From Clostridia bacterium (GTDB taxonomy: Bacteria > Bacillota > Clostridia > Monoglobales > Monoglobaceae): DNA of 49,692 bases. The DNA lies in assembly GCA_017546165.1 (NCBI GenBank), contig JAFYXL010000015.1, positions 1 through 49,692 of the forward strand. Direction: 5' to 3'. Numbering within the stretch: the stretch's first letter is position 1; each line of letters opens with the position of its first letter. Below are positions 8,054-16,157 of the stretch, one piece after another. The position numbers and the translations under genes were made by a program. The notes beneath the pieces are model-generated. The model was not told the origin of the DNA. It ran no database searches and saw only the letters and a list, made by a program, of their open reading frames with translations.

Positions 8054-8082
8054 ATACTATCACATTTGTGTGTGTTAGTCAA
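8054..8082 (-). promoter_or_regulatory. promoter of the aldolase-shell-PduL operon
   Basis: On the minus strand TTGACT (8077-8082) and TAGTAT (8054-8059) are separated by 17 bases, with a further TATAAT overlapping just downstream. It lies in the ~130-base gap between the PduV-like gene and the aldolase, ~60 bases before the aldolase start, so the long distal operon has its own promoter. Confidence 0.7.
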
Positions 8083-8128
8083 TAGTTTTTTGTGATTTTT
8101 TCTGTGTTTTTTTGTTTTTTTGTTGTTT

Positions 8129-8557
8129 TTATTCTTTTTTCAAAAATTCAAGCAGTTCTTCTATGCCCTCTCCCGTTTTTGAGGAAGTCAGAAAAACCTT
8201 TTTACAGCCGGCAAGTCTCAGCCAACTTTCAGCCTTTTCAGGAGTTGCATCGGGATGGTCTGTTTTTGTGACAATCCCCACAACTTCACGATTGGCTTGA
8301 GCTGTGCAGCAAGGACTATACAATGAGTACTGTTCTGTGGCACTCAACAAAAGTCCAACTACGTCCGCCTCGTATGAGTAAAGGGCCAGAGCACGGGCAA
8401 GCTCCTTATTTTCCGCATATTCACCCGGTGTATCAATTATTACATCATGGTAATTTATGTACTGTGTTTTGTGATAATGGAGCGAGTCACCTTTAAGCAC
8501 CTGAGTAAGGCTGGTTTTTCCACTGCCGCTTCTTCCGACTAATATAAGCTTTTTCAC
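8129..8557 (-). CDS. pduV: EutP/PduV-type small GTPase
   Basis: A 142-residue EutP/PduV-family P-loop protein. It has Walker A GRSGSGKTSL near the N-terminus, a switch-like DTPGEYAENKEL, and TKTD as the guanine-specificity motif. PduV associates with the microcompartment surface through PduU in the Pdu system, and pduU is the adjacent gene here. The start is taken as the GTG at 8557, which overlaps the pduU stop in GTGA, a classic translational-coupling overlap. An earlier GTG (8575) would add six residues without a clear ribosome binding site. Confidence 0.9.
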   Translation of the reverse strand: MKKLILVGRSGSGKTSLTQVLKGDSLHYHKTQYINYHDVIIDTPGEYAENKELARALALYSYEADVVGLLLSATEQYSLYSPCCTAQANREVVGIVTKTDHPDATPEKAESWLRLAGCKKVFLTSSKTGEGIEELLEFLKKE

Positions 8558-8925
8558 GTTCTTGTAATAGGGCACACAGTAAAGCCCAAGGTTTCTTCAG
8601 AATATTCACAAAGCGCCCTGAGTGCCGCTTCAACTTCAGACACGGTGCCGGTCACGATCAAGGTTCCGCTGAATCGGTCAACAAAACCAATTTCAGAGCC
8701 TGATGCTTTGATTGCAATATCCGCCGCAATGATCGCAGTTTCAGCCGGGGACATTGTCACAATGCCGATTGCCGCCTTGTTATAGTCGATATTGGGGTCA
8801 AGTCCCAGCTTTTTGTAAAGAATCTTATCAGGATTTGCAATTATGTGGGCAAGTGTAATCTGTTTACCCGGAACAAGCTCCTGAATAATTCTCATTCTAT
8901 CATTAAAATCATTTAATTCTGCCAT
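8554..8925 (-). CDS. pduU: PduU/EutS-type permuted BMC shell protein
   Basis: A 123-residue circularly permuted BMC protein of the EutS/PduU family, recognised by RIIQELVPGKQITLAHIIAN at residues ~12-31 and the AAIGIVTMSPAETAIIAADIA segment. These proteins form hexamers with an N-terminal beta-barrel cap over the pore. Its 3' end overlaps the GTPase gene by 4 bases, consistent with the PduU-PduV partnership known in Salmonella. It is the third gene of the dehydratase operon, ~50 bases after the activase. Confidence 0.93.
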   Translation of the reverse strand: MAELNDFNDRMRIIQELVPGKQITLAHIIANPDKILYKKLGLDPNIDYNKAAIGIVTMSPAETAIIAADIAIKASGSEIGFVDRFSGTLIVTGTVSEVEAALRALCEYSEETLGFTVCPITRT

Positions 8926-8978
8926 TGTATCTACAATCTCCCTTCAGAACAGCTAATATCTATATCAGCCTGTAGATT

Positions 8979-9770
8979 TTAGCCACCTATGTGGCAATTA
9001 AGACCGGTTTCCTCCACCACTCTTTTGAGTTTTTGCATATGGGAGTCGGGGATAAGAGGGGCATCCCCCATTGGGTATTTCCTTCCGAGCCCCTCATACT
9101 TTGACTCACCAAGTCTGTGATACGGAAGAAGGTGAAGTTCTGTTACGCCCTCCAATGTCTTTGCAAAGTTTGCAATATCCCGGATTTCATCTTCTGTGCA
9201 GTTGAATCCCGGAATCACGGGAACCCGTATTGTAAGTTCCACCCCCGACTTTGCAATTCGTCTCGCATTTTCAAGTATCTTCTCATTGGGTTGAGTAGTA
9301 TATTCTCTATGCTTCTCGCTGTTTATGTGCTTTATATCCATCAAGTAATGATTTAAATAAGGAAGCAGCATCTCAATCTTTTCAAAGTCCGCAAAACCTG
9401 TTGACTCAATGGCGGTATCAATTCCTCTTTCATTACAAGCTCTGAGTAACGCCACTGAGAAATCAGGCTGAGCCAGGCACTCTCCCCCTGACAGTGTAAC
9501 ACCACCGCCTGAACGCCGATAATAAATCCTGTCCTTTTCAATGATATCCATAACCTCATCCACAGTAACATCACGGCCCATAATCTTTTCCTTGCCGCCC
9601 TGAATCATTGTTTCGATTTCATATCGCTGGGACTCCGGATTGCAACACCATTTGCAACGAAGAAAACACCCTTTTAAAAACACTATTGTGCGAACTCCCG
9701 GTCCGTCGTGAACAGAAAATCTCTGTATGTCGAAAATTCTGCCTTTTGTGTCTAAATAATTATCAAACAT
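8979..9770 (-). CDS. glycyl-radical enzyme activase (radical SAM)
   Basis: A 263-residue radical-SAM activase that installs the glycyl radical on the dehydratase encoded 2 bases upstream. The SAM-cluster motif C-x3-C-x2-C is CFLRCKWC (from residue ~35), after the family's FSVHDGPGVRTIVFLKG. It is short: the extra ferredoxin-like two-cluster insertion found in many activases is missing, as only a ~25-residue linker separates the motif from SGGECLAQ. This makes it closer in architecture to PflA. Close coupling and stoichiometry with the dehydratase are expected from the spacing. Confidence 0.95.
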   Translation of the reverse strand: MFDNYLDTKGRIFDIQRFSVHDGPGVRTIVFLKGCFLRCKWCCNPESQRYEIETMIQGGKEKIMGRDVTVDEVMDIIEKDRIYYRRSGGGVTLSGGECLAQPDFSVALLRACNERGIDTAIESTGFADFEKIEMLLPYLNHYLMDIKHINSEKHREYTTQPNEKILENARRIAKSGVELTIRVPVIPGFNCTEDEIRDIANFAKTLEGVTELHLLPYHRLGESKYEGLGRKYPMGDAPLIPDSHMQKLKRVVEETGLNCHIGG

Positions 9771-9772
9771 TT

Positions 9773-12304
9773 TTAAAATCCTTTTTGTTCAGTTCTGTTT
9801 ATAATATCATCCTGAAGCGATTTTGAAAGTGTGGTGAACAATGCACTATAACCTGCAACTCTCACAATCAGATTGCGATAATTCTCAGGATGTTTTTGTG
9901 CGTCCTGAAGAGTCTCGCGGCTTACAACATTAAACTGCATATGCATACCCTTTTGGTCAAAATAACCACGAACCAATGCCGCAAAGCTCTCAAGTCCCGA
10001 TACTCCCTCAAGGGCTGATGGGTGGAACTTCATATTGAACAATGTTCCGTTTGATGCGATAAAGTGGTCAAGCTTTGCAACAGAGTTTGCAGATGCCGTA
10101 GGTCCGCTGACATCTCTGCCTGCTGCAGGCGAAACACCGTCAGCTACAGGAGTATAGGCATATCTGCCGTCAGGAGTTGCACCGGTCTGTGCCCCCAGAG
10201 GAACGTTTGCAGACACAGGGTAAAGTCCTGCCTGGAAGATACCGCCGCGTGGGTTTTTGTAGCTTTCAAGCGGTCTTGTATATGTATAAGCAACATCTCT
10301 TGCAAAAGCGTCAACATCAGGAATGTCATTACCAAACTTGGGGACGTCCTCAATCATATCAAAAATTTCTTTTGCTCTTCCGCCATTTTGAACAAAGGCG
10401 CTTTCCTTACTTACATTCTTATATATATTGGCAATCTGTTCTTCTGAAACTTCAACACCTTTATCCGCAAGACTCTTTACAACGCCGATTGTGATAGCCT
10501 TTGCATCAAGTCCTGTTGCGCCGCCCTTACCAAAATTGTCTTGGAGTGCTTGCTTCAATTCTGCCAAGGTAAACCTCTTCTCTTCAAAAACAAGGGTCTT
10601 GATTGCATAAAGTGCATCTGCCATATTGGCAATACCAAAACCTTGCGGGCCTGTGAAGTTGTAAACCGCACCGCCCTCCTGAACGCTTTTACCTCTTGCG
10701 ATACAATCCTCCACCATACCTGAAAGGAACGGAAGGGGACATCTTTTTGCGTGGGCCATATCAATGGCATTATCTGCATCAACAAGGAGAGAAATCATAT
10801 ATTCCATCTGTGCCTTGTAGGCATCATAGAATTCCTCAAAGGTGGTCATTTTTTCAACTTCGCCGGTTTTTATACTGATCTGTTTTCCATTGTCCATACC
10901 ATTGGAGAAAACAAGTTCAAGAGGCCTACACATATTGAAGAATGCTGCATCGTGCCAACCATCGGTCTTTCCAGACTTCTGCGGTTCAACACAGCCTATG
11001 ATGTTATATTCTCTTGCATCTTCCAATGTAAGGCCACGGCTGATAAGTGCCGGGATAATAACTTCATCATTGTAATAAGCAGGAAGTCCGCAACCTGTAC
11101 GAGTGAGCTTTGCTGCTTTAATCAAAAATTCGTGGGGAGTTTTGCTCCATATACGAACCGATAACGATGGCTGAGGAAGCATTACGTGCATTGACGAATT
11201 GATACACATAAACGACAGGTCATTCGTTATGTCCTCACCGTTCTTGTCCTGTCCGCCTGCGATAAGATTCTGGAACAGGCTGTATCCTGCAAAGCCTTCT
11301 GCTGATGCCGCATCACGGCATTTGTTGAGGTCATTGAGTTTAACCCATATGCAGTCCATAAGTTCCTGTGCAAACTCACGGGTAATTGAACCTTTTTCAA
11401 ATTCCTTCTTATAATAAGGATACATATATACGTCAAATCTGCCCGGCGAGATTGAATGTCCGCTTGATTCAATCTGAAGAAGCATCTGCACAAACCAAAA
11501 GCTCTGGCAAGCTTCATAGAATGTTTCAGCACCGTTTTCAGGAACCTTTGCGCAAATTTTTGAGATTGTTGTCAGCTCATCACGTCGCTTTACATCAACA
11601 CATTTTTCAGCCATCGAAAGTGCCAACTCTGAATATCTTTTTGCATATGTAATTGCTGCCTCAAAGCTTTCAATCAAGGCCTCCAAAAACACTCTCTTTT
11701 CAGTTGCGTTGTCAGCCTTTGCATCAAGGGTCATAAGCTCCTTCTCAGCCTTTTCGATAATTCCGCGAAATCCTATAGCAAGAACCTCTTCATAAGCTAC
11801 GGTCACGTGGCCTATGCCGTTGTAAAAGTAGTTGCCTGCTGTAAATATGTTGTGGTTGATAGCATCCAGTGTTTCAGGGCGCATATAAGCTGTTGCCAAA
11901 TCACTTGTAGTCTTGCCCTTCCAATACTTATACACTTCACGAAGGGTATTTTTTGTCTCTTCTGCTATGTAAAAAGGGTCAGCCATTCTTGTTTCCACAG
12001 TATCAAGCTCTGCTTCCATCCATTCAAAAGAAAACTCCGGAAACATCTGACAACCACGTGGCGCCTTTGTAGCACTACCTACAATAAGCTCGTCCTCACG
12101 GATTGTAATAGGGATATTCTCCATAATCTTTTTGAAAGCTTTTGCTCTCCTTGTGATAATAGGGAGTCCCTCTGTTTCCTTGTAACTCTCAGTAATAAGA
12201 ACTGCACGGTCAGCCTCAATTTCAGGCATTTTGGCAAACAGCGCATCTCTCAATTTTTCAATACGAGGTGAAACCCGTATATCCTCAGTATAAAATTTAG
12301 CCAT
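9773..12304 (-). CDS. B12-independent glycyl-radical 1,2-propanediol (diol) dehydratase
   Basis: An 843-residue glycyl-radical enzyme. The dehydratase signature GCVEPQ places the thiyl-radical Cys at 438 and the base Glu at 440, and the C-terminal loop VRVAGYSALF places the radical Gly at 818. GCVEP with GWHDAAFFN is the pattern of glycerol/propanediol dehydratases rather than formate lyase or choline lyase. The aldolase in the same locus points to 1,2-propanediol as substrate, giving propionaldehyde. No obvious N-terminal encapsulation helix is present. AAAGGAGG precedes the ATG by ~7 bases. First gene of its operon. Confidence 0.95.
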   Translation of the reverse strand: MAKFYTEDIRVSPRIEKLRDALFAKMPEIEADRAVLITESYKETEGLPIITRRAKAFKKIMENIPITIREDELIVGSATKAPRGCQMFPEFSFEWMEAELDTVETRMADPFYIAEETKNTLREVYKYWKGKTTSDLATAYMRPETLDAINHNIFTAGNYFYNGIGHVTVAYEEVLAIGFRGIIEKAEKELMTLDAKADNATEKRVFLEALIESFEAAITYAKRYSELALSMAEKCVDVKRRDELTTISKICAKVPENGAETFYEACQSFWFVQMLLQIESSGHSISPGRFDVYMYPYYKKEFEKGSITREFAQELMDCIWVKLNDLNKCRDAASAEGFAGYSLFQNLIAGGQDKNGEDITNDLSFMCINSSMHVMLPQPSLSVRIWSKTPHEFLIKAAKLTRTGCGLPAYYNDEVIIPALISRGLTLEDAREYNIIGCVEPQKSGKTDGWHDAAFFNMCRPLELVFSNGMDNGKQISIKTGEVEKMTTFEEFYDAYKAQMEYMISLLVDADNAIDMAHAKRCPLPFLSGMVEDCIARGKSVQEGGAVYNFTGPQGFGIANMADALYAIKTLVFEEKRFTLAELKQALQDNFGKGGATGLDAKAITIGVVKSLADKGVEVSEEQIANIYKNVSKESAFVQNGGRAKEIFDMIEDVPKFGNDIPDVDAFARDVAYTYTRPLESYKNPRGGIFQAGLYPVSANVPLGAQTGATPDGRYAYTPVADGVSPAAGRDVSGPTASANSVAKLDHFIASNGTLFNMKFHPSALEGVSGLESFAALVRGYFDQKGMHMQFNVVSRETLQDAQKHPENYRNLIVRVAGYSALFTTLSKSLQDDIINRTEQKGF

Positions 12305-12356
12305 TGTGATTTCCTCCTTTGGGGAAATTTATGCATTTTTCTAATTTAATATATAT

Positions 12357-12385
12357 ATAGTACAACAAAACAAAGGAATTGTCAA
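12357..12385 (-). promoter_or_regulatory. promoter of the dehydratase operon
   Basis: On the minus strand TTGACA (12380-12385) and TACTAT (12357-12362) are 17 bases apart, ~53 bases before the dehydratase start. The promoter is near consensus, and no regulator gene is adjacent, so control must come from a factor encoded elsewhere. The rest of the 12305-12631 gap holds only AT-rich DNA and the terminator at 12564-12618. Confidence 0.75.
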
Positions 12386-12563
12386 TGGAAACACAGAAAA
12401 AAAAAGATTTTTTTGGAAAAATCAAAAATTTACCAAATAAATTCTTGAATATTTATGTGCCCAGATTACCTTTTAAACCATACATCACCCAAAACGCCGC
12501 ACCGCTTTGCATCAAAACAAAATCTTCTATCTGTCAAATTGGCCATTTTATATAAGCTGTACA

Positions 12564-12618
12564 CAAAAAAAGACCGGCTCCCAAGCCACGTGGGCTTAAA
12601 TAGAGCCAGCCTTTTTTA
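12564..12618. terminator. bidirectional terminator after the AGCS symporter gene
   Basis: The stem pairs 12572-12580 with 12603-12612 (GACCGGCTC against GAGCCAGCC with wobble pairs). An inner AAGCC/GGCTT hairpin lies between them. The minus-strand transcript ends in seven U and the plus-strand reading ends in six T, so it can work both ways and insulates the microcompartment operon from the symporter gene. Confidence 0.8.
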
Positions 12619-12631
12619 TCTTATGTTATGT

Positions 12632-14086
12632 TTATTCAACAGTTTCTTTCTTTTCTGCCTTTTTTGCAGTTGCATTCTTTACAACAATTTTGTAAAGTGC
12701 AACAAGAGCAATAACGTTAGGAATAACCATCAGGTAGTTAAAGAAGTCAGTAAGCTCCCAAACGAGGTCGTTTGATGCAAGTGTTCCAAGGAACAAAAAT
12801 GCAATAGCAATTACTGAATAAATAATTGTTGCTGTCTTATTGTTTTTGAAAAGATACTGGACGTTAATCTTGCCAAAGAAATTCCAGCTGATAATTGTTG
12901 TAAAAGCAAAGAACAAAAGGCAAATTGCTACAAAGCTGCTACCGATACTATTCAAAAATCCGGGGAATCCGTGTGTCATAGCCATCTGCATCGCATTGGT
13001 CTTTGAAACAACAGCATCAGCACCTGAAACTGCAGCAGTGTAGGCATCACCTGAAAGTCCTGCCAACACCCCGTCACCTGTATAAAGTGAAGTAATAACA
13101 ACAAGAGCTGTCATTGTAAGAACTACAAATGTATCAATGAATACACCAACCATAGCAACAACACCCTGGTCGTGAGGTTTTTCAACATTTGCCATCGCAT
13201 GTGCGTGAGGTGTTGAACCCATACCTGCTTCGTTTGAGAAGAGACCTCTCTTTGCACCCTGGCTGATAGCAGTTTTAAGTGCATAGCCGATACCACCGCC
13301 AATTAAAGCGTTTGGTGTAAAGGCAAACTTGAATATCATTGTAATAGCTTCAACAAGTCCTGAGAGATTGGTAAGAAGAACAACCGCACCGCCAACAAGG
13401 AAAAGAACTGCCATGATAGGAACGATCTTTTCAGCAACAGATGCAATTCTCTGAATACCGCCGATAAATATAATAGCACACACAACTGCCAGAATCACAC
13501 CGATTATCCATGTAGGAATGCCAAATGCGGTGTTGCAGGACTCTGCAATTGAGTTGGACTGCACCATTGAACCCATAAAGCCAAGAGCAAGTGTGATTGC
13601 AATTGCAAAGAATACCGTCAAAAATGTACCAAATCCATTAGGGAATGCTTTCTTTATGTAGTAAACAGGACCGCCGTGGATTTCACCATTTTTATCTGTA
13701 ACCTTTGTTTCCTGAGCAAGTACTGCTTCAGCATAGATTGTTGCCATACCAAGGAATGCAATAACCCACATCCAGAAAATAGCACCCGGTCCACCAAGGA
13801 GAATAGCGCCTGATGCACCAACGATGTTACCTGTACCAACCTGAGCCGCAACGGCTGTTGCAAGTGCCTGGAAAGACGAAAGACCGCCCTCCTGTTTGCC
13901 GCCAAACAATTTGATGTTGCCAAATACCTTTTTCATACCTTCACCAAAACAACGAATCTGAACGAACTTTGTCTTGATAGAGAAGAACAAGCCAGCACCG
14001 ACAAGTAAGAATATAAGAATATAGTCGGAGAGGTATGCGTTAGCTGTCGCCACAATGTTTAAAATAGTTTCCTGCATATAACTCAC
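12632..14086 (-). CDS. AGCS-family sodium:amino acid symporter (glycine/alanine)
   Basis: A 484-residue integral membrane protein of the alanine/glycine:cation symporter family with about ten hydrophobic segments. Family motifs include ATAVAAQVGTGNIVGASGAI and SNEAGMGSTPHAHA. A glycine riboswitch and terminator precede it (14242-14430), so glycine is the likely physiological substrate or signal. The ATG at 14086 has AGAAAGG 13 bases upstream, inside a pseudoknot-like leader shared with topA and greA (14092-14154). It ends in a short Lys/Glu-rich cytoplasmic tail. Confidence 0.95.
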   Translation of the reverse strand: MSYMQETILNIVATANAYLSDYILIFLLVGAGLFFSIKTKFVQIRCFGEGMKKVFGNIKLFGGKQEGGLSSFQALATAVAAQVGTGNIVGASGAILLGGPGAIFWMWVIAFLGMATIYAEAVLAQETKVTDKNGEIHGGPVYYIKKAFPNGFGTFLTVFFAIAITLALGFMGSMVQSNSIAESCNTAFGIPTWIIGVILAVVCAIIFIGGIQRIASVAEKIVPIMAVLFLVGGAVVLLTNLSGLVEAITMIFKFAFTPNALIGGGIGYALKTAISQGAKRGLFSNEAGMGSTPHAHAMANVEKPHDQGVVAMVGVFIDTFVVLTMTALVVITSLYTGDGVLAGLSGDAYTAAVSGADAVVSKTNAMQMAMTHGFPGFLNSIGSSFVAICLLFFAFTTIISWNFFGKINVQYLFKNNKTATIIYSVIAIAFLFLGTLASNDLVWELTDFFNYLMVIPNVIALVALYKIVVKNATAKKAEKKETVE

Positions 14087-14091
14087 AGAGC

Positions 14092-14154
14092 CTTTCTGCC
14101 CACAAAGATTTTAGGGTAATGCGTATTTCTTATAGCGGGCATATAAGACGCATT
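14092..14154 (-). ncRNA. pseudoknot-like leader element, copy 1 (AGCS gene)
   Basis: Read on the minus strand: an outer AATGCGT/ACGCATT stem and an inner TCTTATA/TATAAGA stem enclose the 7-base loop TGCCCGC (14135-14141). Thirty-one bases later comes GTGGGCA (14097-14103), complementary to the loop with one wobble pair and directly followed by the ribosome binding site AGAAAGG. The same layout, with 7-base loops and 32-base spacing, occurs before topA and greA. Here it lies between the glycine riboswitch terminator and the start codon, so it would act after the riboswitch decision. Confidence 0.6.
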
Positions 14155-14241
14155 TTGTAAAATTTATCCGTCACCGTTTTGCCAAAAAGCCAGTAGTGCA
14201 GATAACTTTACTTTGAAGGTGGATTTTCATCAACCTCCAAT

Positions 14242-14278
14242 AAAATAAAAACAGCCGTCTGAGAAGTTCTCAGCGGCT
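14242..14278 (-). terminator. riboswitch-controlled terminator
   Basis: On the minus strand AGCCGCTGAGA pairs with TCTCAGACGGCT, followed by GTTTTTATTTTA. It lies ~50 bases beyond the glycine aptamer and ~155 bases before the symporter start. A GCAGAC/GTCTGC pairing spans the aptamer end and the terminator's upstream side and could form part of the switching structure. Glycine binding would be expected to relieve or impose termination; the direction is not determinable by eye. Confidence 0.8.
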
Positions 14279-14327
14279 CCGGATTGACCTGCAGACATAA
14301 GTGCGTATAAATTATAAAGAATTGTCT

Positions 14328-14430
14328 GCTCCGTCCTTTTGCCTGAGAGATTCCACCCAAAAATACTTTGAGCTTTGCACCTTCGGCACCCGCATATGCG
14401 AGATTCTCCGGAGTATCCTCCACCTTCAGT
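14328..14430 (-). promoter_or_regulatory. glycine riboswitch aptamer
   Basis: The minus-strand sequence has the conserved glycine-aptamer blocks in order: GGAGAATCTCGC, GTGCCGAAGGTGCAAA and AATCTCTCAGGCAAAAGGAC. One full aptamer is visible; I see no clear second tandem aptamer. It precedes a glycine/alanine symporter gene and a terminator, which is a usual context. Rfam RF00504 is the family to test. Confidence 0.92.
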
Positions 14431-14471
14431 TTCCGTTAAATTCTGAAAGCTTCACGGGAAATATAGATTCT

Positions 14472-14499
14472 ATTATACACCCATTTCAAAACTTGTCAA
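14472..14499 (-). promoter_or_regulatory. promoter of the glycine riboswitch/symporter unit
   Basis: On the minus strand TTGACA (14494-14499) and TATAAT (14472-14477) are 16 bases apart, both matching consensus. The predicted start lies ~35 bases before the aptamer. Confidence 0.8.
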
Positions 14500-14545
14500 T
14501 AGTTTTTGGAAAAATTTTGTCGTATTTGCTCTTTTTATGAATTTA

Positions 14546-14926
14546 TCACAAAATTTCTTCTATATGAAACCCCTCGCGATGTGGTATATGCTCAACCAGC
14601 TTTGAAAACATAATGAACTCCCCAAAAAAGTCGCTCTTTTGTTCCAAGCGCGCAAAGGCTTTTGCCTGACTGAGGGAAATCTCAAGCTGTTCAATATCAT
14701 CAGTGCTTATTGTAAGTGCCGCCCATATACGGTATTTGTCCCATTCTTCCTCTATATCATCAAGCAGTTTTGCAACCCTTTGCCAATCATCAGCGAAAGC
14801 CACATTTACCACTTCCTGATTTTTCTCGTTCATAACCTTGCCCATAGTCCCCATTACATACGAATGAACACCTATAACTATGCAAAAAGCCACAAATATG
14901 GCTATTGCCGCCCAAAGCACCTTCAT
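14546..14926 (-). CDS. DUF4363-like small membrane-anchored protein
   Basis: A 126-residue protein with one N-terminal transmembrane segment (AAIAIFVAFCIVIGVHSYV) and an extracytoplasmic helical region rich in Glu, Asp and Lys. Length, layout and pairing with a DUF421 gene fit the DUF4363 family of Clostridia. Its ATG overlaps the upstream stop in ATGA, so the two are translationally coupled. The function is unknown; the pair is often found in spore formers. Confidence 0.7.
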   Translation of the reverse strand: MKVLWAAIAIFVAFCIVIGVHSYVMGTMGKVMNEKNQEVVNVAFADDWQRVAKLLDDIEEEWDKYRIWAALTISTDDIEQLEISLSQAKAFARLEQKSDFFGEFIMFSKLVEHIPHREGFHIEEIL

Positions 14927-15612
14927 CCTCTCTTTTCCTCCCCATCCTTTGGTATAACTACTACCTGCCCGTCAAAGGTAGCAGTCATACAAAAAACTCC
15001 ATCGGGCCTCTGTATGTCATATAACTCAAGCTGTTTTCTAAGCCACTCTTCATTAAAGCCAAGACGTTTCAGGTTGTTGCGATTAATGCTTCCGTTGTCA
15101 ATAATGATATAACTTAGGTAGGTGGGTTCCGATTCTATATTTAAATCCGACGTGTTTACTGTTCGGTTTTGAGCACTGGGAATTACACTTACATTCCCAT
15201 TCGTTTCCATAATAACAAAATCTACTTCTTTAAGGCTTGTGGCCCCTGTGTTTCTAACGCACTCCATCAAATCGTTCAGGTTAAAACGCTGTTTTTCCAT
15301 TTCTTTTTGATTTATATGACCTTTTTCATAAAAAACGCTTGGCGTACCAAAAAGGATTTTTCTTGCTGTAAAATTTTTATATGCACCAAATGAAACCACC
15401 ACTTCAAGTATTACCAGGAGAAATATAGCAATCAAACTGTTTATAATGGGCTGAGATACATCCTGAATAGGCAATGCAGCCACCTCGGATATTACAATTG
15501 TAACAACAAGTTCAGATGGTTCAAGTTCACCTATCTGACGTTTTCCAAGCATACGCAGTGTCAACACTACAAAAAAATATATTATTATTGTCCGTATAAA
15601 TATGGTAAACAT
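14923..15612 (-). CDS. DUF421-domain (YetF/YdfS-like) membrane protein
   Basis: A 229-residue DUF421 protein. It has three hydrophobic segments in the first ~80 residues, with the family motif LRMLGKRQIGELEPSELVVTIVISE, and then a soluble alpha/beta domain containing FYEKGHINQKEM and VRNTGATSLKEVDFVIMETNG. Start: the ATG at 15612, 7 bases after GGAGTGGAGG; reading from 15657 would add 15 residues with no ribosome binding site. Relatives such as YetF and SpoVAE-neighbour proteins are membrane proteins of uncertain role. Confidence 0.88.
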   Translation of the reverse strand: MFTIFIRTIIIYFFVVLTLRMLGKRQIGELEPSELVVTIVISEVAALPIQDVSQPIINSLIAIFLLVILEVVVSFGAYKNFTARKILFGTPSVFYEKGHINQKEMEKQRFNLNDLMECVRNTGATSLKEVDFVIMETNGNVSVIPSAQNRTVNTSDLNIESEPTYLSYIIIDNGSINRNNLKRLGFNEEWLRKQLELYDIQRPDGVFCMTATFDGQVVVIPKDGEEKRG

Positions 15613-15737
15613 TCTTTTGCCTCCACTCCTGATATATATTCTAATTATTACCAACAAAAGTAGAAATTATCATAATTCACCAATTTTAATATACCAACAT
15701 ATAATATTGGTAAAAATAGTTAAAGGAGCTATGTCAT

Positions 15738-16133
15738 ATGGAAAGTACAAATACAGGCACTTTAATAGTCCAAGTCTATACCGCAGATCAGACGCTCCCT
15801 ATTACGGGGGCAAATGTAATTGTAACAAAAACCGTCCCAAGCGGTGAAGAATTGGTCAAAGTTATACAAACCGACCGCAGCGGAAAAACCGAGCCGATTC
15901 TTCTTCCTGCACCACCTGCATCAAACTCCCAGACCCCCGACGGCGGTGTGAGGTTTTCCAATTATAATGTGCGTGTGGATAATCCAGGGTATTACACAAT
16001 GGAAAATATCAATGTTCCCATTTTTGACGGACAAACGGCTATACAGCCATTTGCACTTATCCCTCTGGCATCAGGTGAGGAGCAGGGCAAAAAGATAACC
16101 GTTGTGGAAGAAGAACCAGAAGAGCTTGAATAA
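15738..16133 (+). CDS. small carboxypeptidase-regulatory-like (beta-sandwich) protein
   Basis: A 131-residue acidic protein without a signal peptide. It reads as one transthyretin-like beta-sandwich: TGTLIVQVYTADQTLPITGA, then a variable loop, then FSNYNVRVDNPGYYTMENIN. It opens a three-gene set with the SpoIID/PG-binding gene (24 bases on) and a PG-binding gene. In Clostridia such sets are linked to the spore cortex and coat; the role of this subunit is not known. AAAGGAG lies 8-9 bases before the ATG. Confidence 0.7.
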   Translation: MESTNTGTLIVQVYTADQTLPITGANVIVTKTVPSGEELVKVIQTDRSGKTEPILLPAPPASNSQTPDGGVRFSNYNVRVDNPGYYTMENINVPIFDGQTAIQPFALIPLASGEEQGKKITVVEEEPEELE

Positions 16134-16157
16134 TTTTATAGAAAGGATGTGTCAATC

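Noticed and set aside
8090..8128. T-rich run behind the PduV-like gene as a terminator
   Set aside because: The T-run is on the plus strand, while transcription here is on the minus strand, where it reads as A-rich, and no hairpin precedes it.
5744..12271. Long open frames antisense to the microcompartment genes
   Set aside because: They lack ribosome binding sites and recognisable domains and are mirror frames of strongly coding sequence.
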